NCBI GenBank assembly: GCA_023249955.1
Contig: JAHFBR010000011.1
Span: forward strand, 1-16,400
Source of the DNA: a bacterium
Lineage (GTDB): Bacteria; Babelota; Babeliae; Babelales; RVW-14
Reading direction: 5' to 3'
Length of the DNA: 16,400 nucleotides
Shown: positions 13,335-16,400 of the stretch, piece by piece
How the letters are laid out: each line of letters starts with the position of its first letter
How positions within the stretch are numbered: the stretch's first letter is position 1
Notes under the pieces: model-generated
What the model was told of the DNA's origin: nothing
What the model saw: the letters and a program-made list of their open reading frames with translations, nothing else
Database searches by the model: none
Position numbers and translations under genes: made by a program

Positions 13335-13796
13335 ATGGTTGCGATGGTTTTAAAGCGTTTGTTTCGTTTCGCGTTCGCACCCGTTCGACTTCACGACACT
13401 GCGTGTCGTTACGCTCAGGGCGAACGGACCCGGAACAAGTTACTCGGGGCAGACGGTGGGAGCAAGCGACAAGCTTTTAGCCGAATGTTTATATGCTGTT
13501 TTCTAACATTGCTTTTTGTGGATTGTGCCGCCAATAAATTTGCTGATCTCAAAGACCCGTTTGTCATGCCACAGCCACCAAGCACCACATCTGCTGCCAA
13601 AATTCGGCAACCCATCACGCTGGAGGGCATTGTTTATTCCGGCCAAAAGCGCTCGGCCGCCATTTTGGCGCATGGCGACAAACGCGAGGTGGTTGACCGT
13701 GGAGCGCGCTTTGAGGGGCATCAGCTGGTTGTCATTGGAAAAAACTTTGTTGTTTTGCAGCGTGGCAAACAACGCAAAAAACTGTTGGTTGAATAG
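13335..13796 (+). CDS. pilP: PilP-like protein with a palindromic repeat in its N-terminal coding region
   Basis: 153 residues from the first ATG, three bases after pilO. PilP connects the PilN-PilO platform to the secretin. After a hydrophobic segment (MFICCFLTLLFVDCAA, residues 51-66) comes FADLKDPFVMP, like the KDPF/RDPF of PilP. A beta-rich domain follows (ITLEGIVYSGQKRSAAILAHGDKREVVDRG...LVVIGKNFVVLQRGKQRKKLLVE) of the PilP/GspC homology-region kind. The FVDC stretch is a poor lipobox. Residues about 13-32 are encoded by a repeat (13373-13427). If translation starts at 13335 or 13344, where AGGA or AGGG lies 10 bases upstream, the repeat is translated. The ATG at 13485 would give a 103-residue protein without the repeat, but it has no ribosome site and no positive charge before the hydrophobic core. 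The secretin starts 17 bases downstream. Confidence 0.6.
   Translation: MVAMVLKRLFRFAFAPVRLHDTACRYAQGERTRNKLLGADGGSKRQAFSRMFICCFLTLLFVDCAANKFADLKDPFVMPQPPSTTSAAKIRQPITLEGIVYSGQKRSAAILAHGDKREVVDRGARFEGHQLVVIGKNFVVLQRGKQRKKLLVE
13373..13427 (+). repeat. Modular palindromic repeat, copy 3, inside the pilP-like reading frame
   Basis: Left block GTTCGCACCCGTTCGACT (13373-13390), one base different from copy 1. The 21-base middle has hairpin ACGACAC-tgc-GTGTCGT, and the right block CGCTCAGGGCGAACGG (13412-13427) is identical. Copy 1 has ACGATAT/ATATCGT in the same place, so bases on both sides of the stem changed together. It is open in the pilP frame, encoding about 18 residues. Confidence 0.85.
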
Positions 13797-13813
13797 CGCT
13801 CAGGGAGCGATGC

Positions 13814-15529
13814 ATGAACTTTTTGCTCATCATATCATTGGTGCTTTTTTGTTTTTCACCATTGTGTGCAGACTCCGTGGTAATGCCATCGCAGGACTAC
13901 GATCTTTCCGGCATTCCGCCTTCAGCAACGCAACTGCTGCGCCAGGAGCGCCAAACACATGAATCTGAAACGATCGCATCATTTCAAAAGATTGTGCAAA
14001 AAGCGGTTGAGCAGCAGACCAAAAAAAAGGCCAAGCGTGCAAATAAGTTGGCGCACAAAAGTCCTCAGCGCCAGATGCTTTCATCAGCCATTGCTTCGCT
14101 GGTGATGCAGCAATCGAGCATCTCGCAAGAGATTTTGAATATTTTAGAAAAGCAGCTTGATGACCCTGAGCTGCAAGAAAAACGAGTAAGTTTGACGCTC
14201 AAAAAAATGCCCATCAAAGACGCGCTTGCGCTGCTGAGTAAATGTACCGGCGTGCAGCTGGTGATTGACGGTGACGTGACCGGTTCGGTGCAAGATCTGA
14301 AGCTTGATGACATTCCGCTGGCCGCCGCGTTGCACAGCATTTTGGGGAGCAACGATCCGCGTTTGACACTGATCAAAGAGTTTGGCGTGTGGCGCGTGAT
14401 GAAGCTGCAGACGGCGCGCGAGATGTTTGCCGGCATGGCGGCGCGTGAGCGTGAAAAGGATTTTGAAGCCGCGGTGTTTCAGATTTGTCATGCGCAATGG
14501 AATGATGCGCTCAAAAGCCGCATCGAAAAGCTGTGGCAGGGCATTACACAAAATAACATTGATAAACAAAATATCTATCTGGTGTTTGATGATGATAACC
14601 GCAAGGTCTTTTTTAAAGGCCGCAAAAGTCAGGCGGATGAGTTTGATCGGTATCTGAAAGAGATTGATATCAAGATTCCACAAGTGCGCATTGATGCGCG
14701 TGTGGTGATTGCGAGCAAGAATTTTGAAGAGGCGCTTGGGTTTAAGTGGTCGGGAGTTTATAATCGGCGCGCGAGCGTTAATCATGTTGATTTTATTGGC
14801 CTGGGGCCGGTGAATGCGTCAAATGGCAATGGTTCAACTGCAAACACTCCGTTTAATGATATCATCGGCTGGTCGCTGAATTTTGTACCAACGACACTTG
14901 CAAAGATTCCCTTTCAGATTCCGTTTGTGTTTGGCAATAACGATATGAATACCAAGCGGCTGAATTTAGAACTCAACGCCGCTGAAAATCGCAACGAACT
15001 TAAAACTATTTTAAAACCGTCACTGCTTGTTTTTAACCAAGAAGCTGCCGAAATTTTGGTTGGTCAAGAGGTGCCGCACTCGGTGCGTTTGGATGAGACG
15101 ATTGAAAGTCGTCTGACCAATATCACGACGGTGAATTACAAAGATGTTGGCATGAAAATAAAAGTAAAGCCAACCGTTTCGCCCGATCACAACGCAGTCT
15201 TTTTGGATGTCTTTGTTGAAAATTCTTTTATCACCCGGCCTGATATTACTTTGCAGCAAGGTGTTGATACCAGCACGAATGTTGGATCAACGGCTTCGAA
15301 CTTTAACTACACCATCAAAACATCGCGTTCGCGCAATCGTGTGCTGTTGCGCAGTGGGCAGACAACATTGATTGGTGGTCTGATCACCAACTCGTTAACC
15401 AAAGAACAGACCGGCATTCCCATGCTGCAGGATATTCCGGTGCTGGGTTGGTTGTTCAAGGGAACCCGGCGCCAAAAAACTGACGAGCAGTTGTTGATTT
15501 TTATCACGCCCACGCTGGTGGATGCGTAA
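13814..15529 (+). CDS. pilQ: Type IV pilus secretin (PilQ/GspD family)
   Basis: Outer-membrane secretin, forming the gated channel through which the pilus, or secreted protein or DNA, passes. 571 residues, shorter than the roughly 700 of proteobacterial PilQ. The signal peptide is residues 1-19 (MNFLLIISLVLFCFSPLCA). About 40-120 are a charged helical linker. An STN-like domain covers about 124-200 (VSLTLKKMPIKDALALLSKCTGVQLVID in part) and an N1/secretin_N-like domain 217-285. The secretin core is about 395-570, with VGQEVPHSV at 416-424 and the family signature GIPMLQDIPVLGWLF at 534-548. No AMIN domain is visible. AGGGAG lies six bases before the ATG. It is the last gene of the pilO-pilP-pilQ unit, and no clear terminator follows it. 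Confidence 0.93.
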   Translation: MNFLLIISLVLFCFSPLCADSVVMPSQDYDLSGIPPSATQLLRQERQTHESETIASFQKIVQKAVEQQTKKKAKRANKLAHKSPQRQMLSSAIASLVMQQSSISQEILNILEKQLDDPELQEKRVSLTLKKMPIKDALALLSKCTGVQLVIDGDVTGSVQDLKLDDIPLAAALHSILGSNDPRLTLIKEFGVWRVMKLQTAREMFAGMAAREREKDFEAAVFQICHAQWNDALKSRIEKLWQGITQNNIDKQNIYLVFDDDNRKVFFKGRKSQADEFDRYLKEIDIKIPQVRIDARVVIASKNFEEALGFKWSGVYNRRASVNHVDFIGLGPVNASNGNGSTANTPFNDIIGWSLNFVPTTLAKIPFQIPFVFGNNDMNTKRLNLELNAAENRNELKTILKPSLLVFNQEAAEILVGQEVPHSVRLDETIESRLTNITTVNYKDVGMKIKVKPTVSPDHNAVFLDVFVENSFITRPDITLQQGVDTSTNVGSTASNFNYTIKTSRSRNRVLLRSGQTTLIGGLITNSLTKEQTGIPMLQDIPVLGWLFKGTRRQKTDEQLLIFITPTLVDA

Positions 15530-15558
15530 AATAAAGCTTCTCAATAAGAAAAATTAAT

Positions 15559-15618
15559 GGTATATCAGATGGGCTTTTGAATCGTCATATCACAAACATT
15601 TTGCCTATCTGAAATACC
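15559..15618. promoter_or_regulatory. Imperfect inverted repeat abutting the comM start codon
   Basis: GGTATATCAGATGGGC (15559-15574) pairs with GCCTATCTGAAATACC (15603-15618) at 14 of 16 positions, across a 28-base loop. The right arm ends directly before the ATG at 15619, and no ribosome site is visible. In the mRNA the stem could occlude initiation; on DNA it could be an operator. There is no T-tract, so a pilQ terminator is less likely. Confidence 0.45.
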
Positions 15619-16400
15619 ATGCATGCAAAAATCTGTTCCGCTACCACCATTGGCATCTCCGCACATCTCGTTGACGTTGAGGTTGATCTTGCGCTCGGCA
15701 TGATTCAATTTCATATCGTTGGCTTGCCCGACAAAGCAATCAACGAAAGTAAAGATCGCATTCGCGCCGCGTTCAAAAATAGCGGCCTGCGGCTGCCCGA
15801 GCGTTTTATCACCGTCAATCTGGCGCCTGCAAGTTTGAAAAAAGAGGATGTGCTTTTTGACGTGCCGATTGCCATTGCAATTTTACAGGCGGCACGTTTG
15901 CTTGAAATGGCACCTGAGTTTATGCACGAGACGCTTTTTTTGGGCGAACTTTCGCTCGATGGCAAGATTCGTCCCGTGCGCGGGGTGCTTTCGGTGGCGC
16001 ATCGTGCGCGCAGCTTGGGCAAAAAGCGTATTATCATTCCGCAAGAAAATGCACGTGAAGCAAGTTTGATTAAAGATGTTGAGATTATTGGCGTTGATAA
16101 TTTGATGCAACTGGTCGGTTACCTGCGTGGTGAACTGACGATTATCCCAACACCATCAACGTTTGATCATGTGCACAAAGCGTTGCGCAGCGATCTGATT
16201 GATTTCAATCAGGTTAAAGGCCCGGCCGCGGCAAAACGTGCGCTGCAAATTGCAGCAGCAGGGCGCCACAACATTCTTTTTATTGGCTCTCCTGGTTCGG
16301 GCAAAACAATGTTAGCGCGTCGACTGGGCACCATTTTGCCACCGATGGCGTTTGATGAAGTCATCGAAACAACAAAAGTTTATTCCATCGCTGGTCACCT
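15619..16400 (+). CDS. comM: ComM/YifB-family AAA ATPase (Mg-chelatase-like), cut by right edge
   Basis: ComM is a hexameric helicase that promotes branch migration when single-stranded DNA is integrated during natural transformation; the family also carries the name YifB. The 260 visible residues hold the family N-terminal domain: MHAKICSATTIGISAHLVDV, FHIVGLPDKAINESKDRIRA and FITVNLAPASLKKEDVLFD. LGELSLDGKIRPVRGVL follows at about 108-124. The ChlI-like AAA domain begins with QVKGPAAAKRALQIAAAGRHN and Walker A GSPGSGKT (223-230). The rest lies beyond base 16400. The start fits the family N-terminus, but no Shine-Dalgarno sequence precedes it; instead an inverted repeat abuts the ATG. Position after pilQ fits a DNA-uptake role. 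Confidence 0.93.
   Translation, partial: MHAKICSATTIGISAHLVDVEVDLALGMIQFHIVGLPDKAINESKDRIRAAFKNSGLRLPERFITVNLAPASLKKEDVLFDVPIAIAILQAARLLEMAPEFMHETLFLGELSLDGKIRPVRGVLSVAHRARSLGKKRIIIPQENAREASLIKDVEIIGVDNLMQLVGYLRGELTIIPTPSTFDHVHKALRSDLIDFNQVKGPAAAKRALQIAAAGRHNILFIGSPGSGKTMLARRLGTILPPMAFDEVIETTKVYSIAGH

Overview
The window looks like the chromosome of a diderm (Gram-negative-type) bacterium. It encodes an outer-membrane secretin, a type IV pilus/type II secretion assembly ATPase, a divisome pair (FtsQ-FtsA) and a ComM/YifB ATPase. Shine-Dalgarno sites are clear before most genes. A giant exported protein carries a eukaryotic-type HECT ubiquitin-ligase domain, which points to a bacterium living in or on eukaryotic cells. 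The overall style (small host-dependent lineage, DUF4143 ATPases, giant exported coiled-coil proteins) resembles Candidatus Dependentiae/TM6 or a similar endosymbiont group. That placement is inference; no marker gene in the window fixes the taxon.

Layout, left to right. 1-1601 (minus): ftsQ then ftsA, overlapping by ATGA, with ftsA running off the left edge. 1602-2070: a gene-free, repeat-rich stretch with a good promoter for the next gene. 2071-3780 (plus): PilB/GspE-type assembly ATPase. 3861-5060 (plus): AAA ATPase with a DUF4143 C-terminus. Its last 28 bp nearly copy the 3' end of pilB, and an in-frame remnant of another DUF4143 ATPase follows (5061-5195). 5257-10350 (minus): 1,697-residue exported protein made of a signal peptide, a very long Ala/Gln/Arg/Glu-rich coiled coil and a C-terminal HECT domain with a conserved catalytic Cys. 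10416-10469: 25-bp perfect terminator hairpin. 10484-12460 (minus): second exported or membrane-anchored coiled-coil protein with its own strong promoter. 12461-12767: promoter and repeat region. 12768-15529 (plus): tight pilO-pilP-pilQ operon. 15619 to right edge (plus): ComM/YifB.

How the genes may work together. PilB, PilO, PilP and PilQ are parts of one envelope-spanning machine (type IV pilus, DNA uptake or type II-like secretion), and ComM processes DNA taken up in natural transformation. The two coiled-coil genes lie between the pilB end and the pilOPQ operon. Their N-terminal export signals put them in the periplasm or beyond, and the secretin is the obvious candidate exit route. The main result is the HECT domain: four HECT hallmarks occur in the right order and end in an AHTCF active-site motif. 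Secondary results are a modular palindromic repeat family with a covarying central hairpin, one copy of which lies in frame inside the pilP-like gene, and the pilB-tail duplication around the DUF4143 gene.
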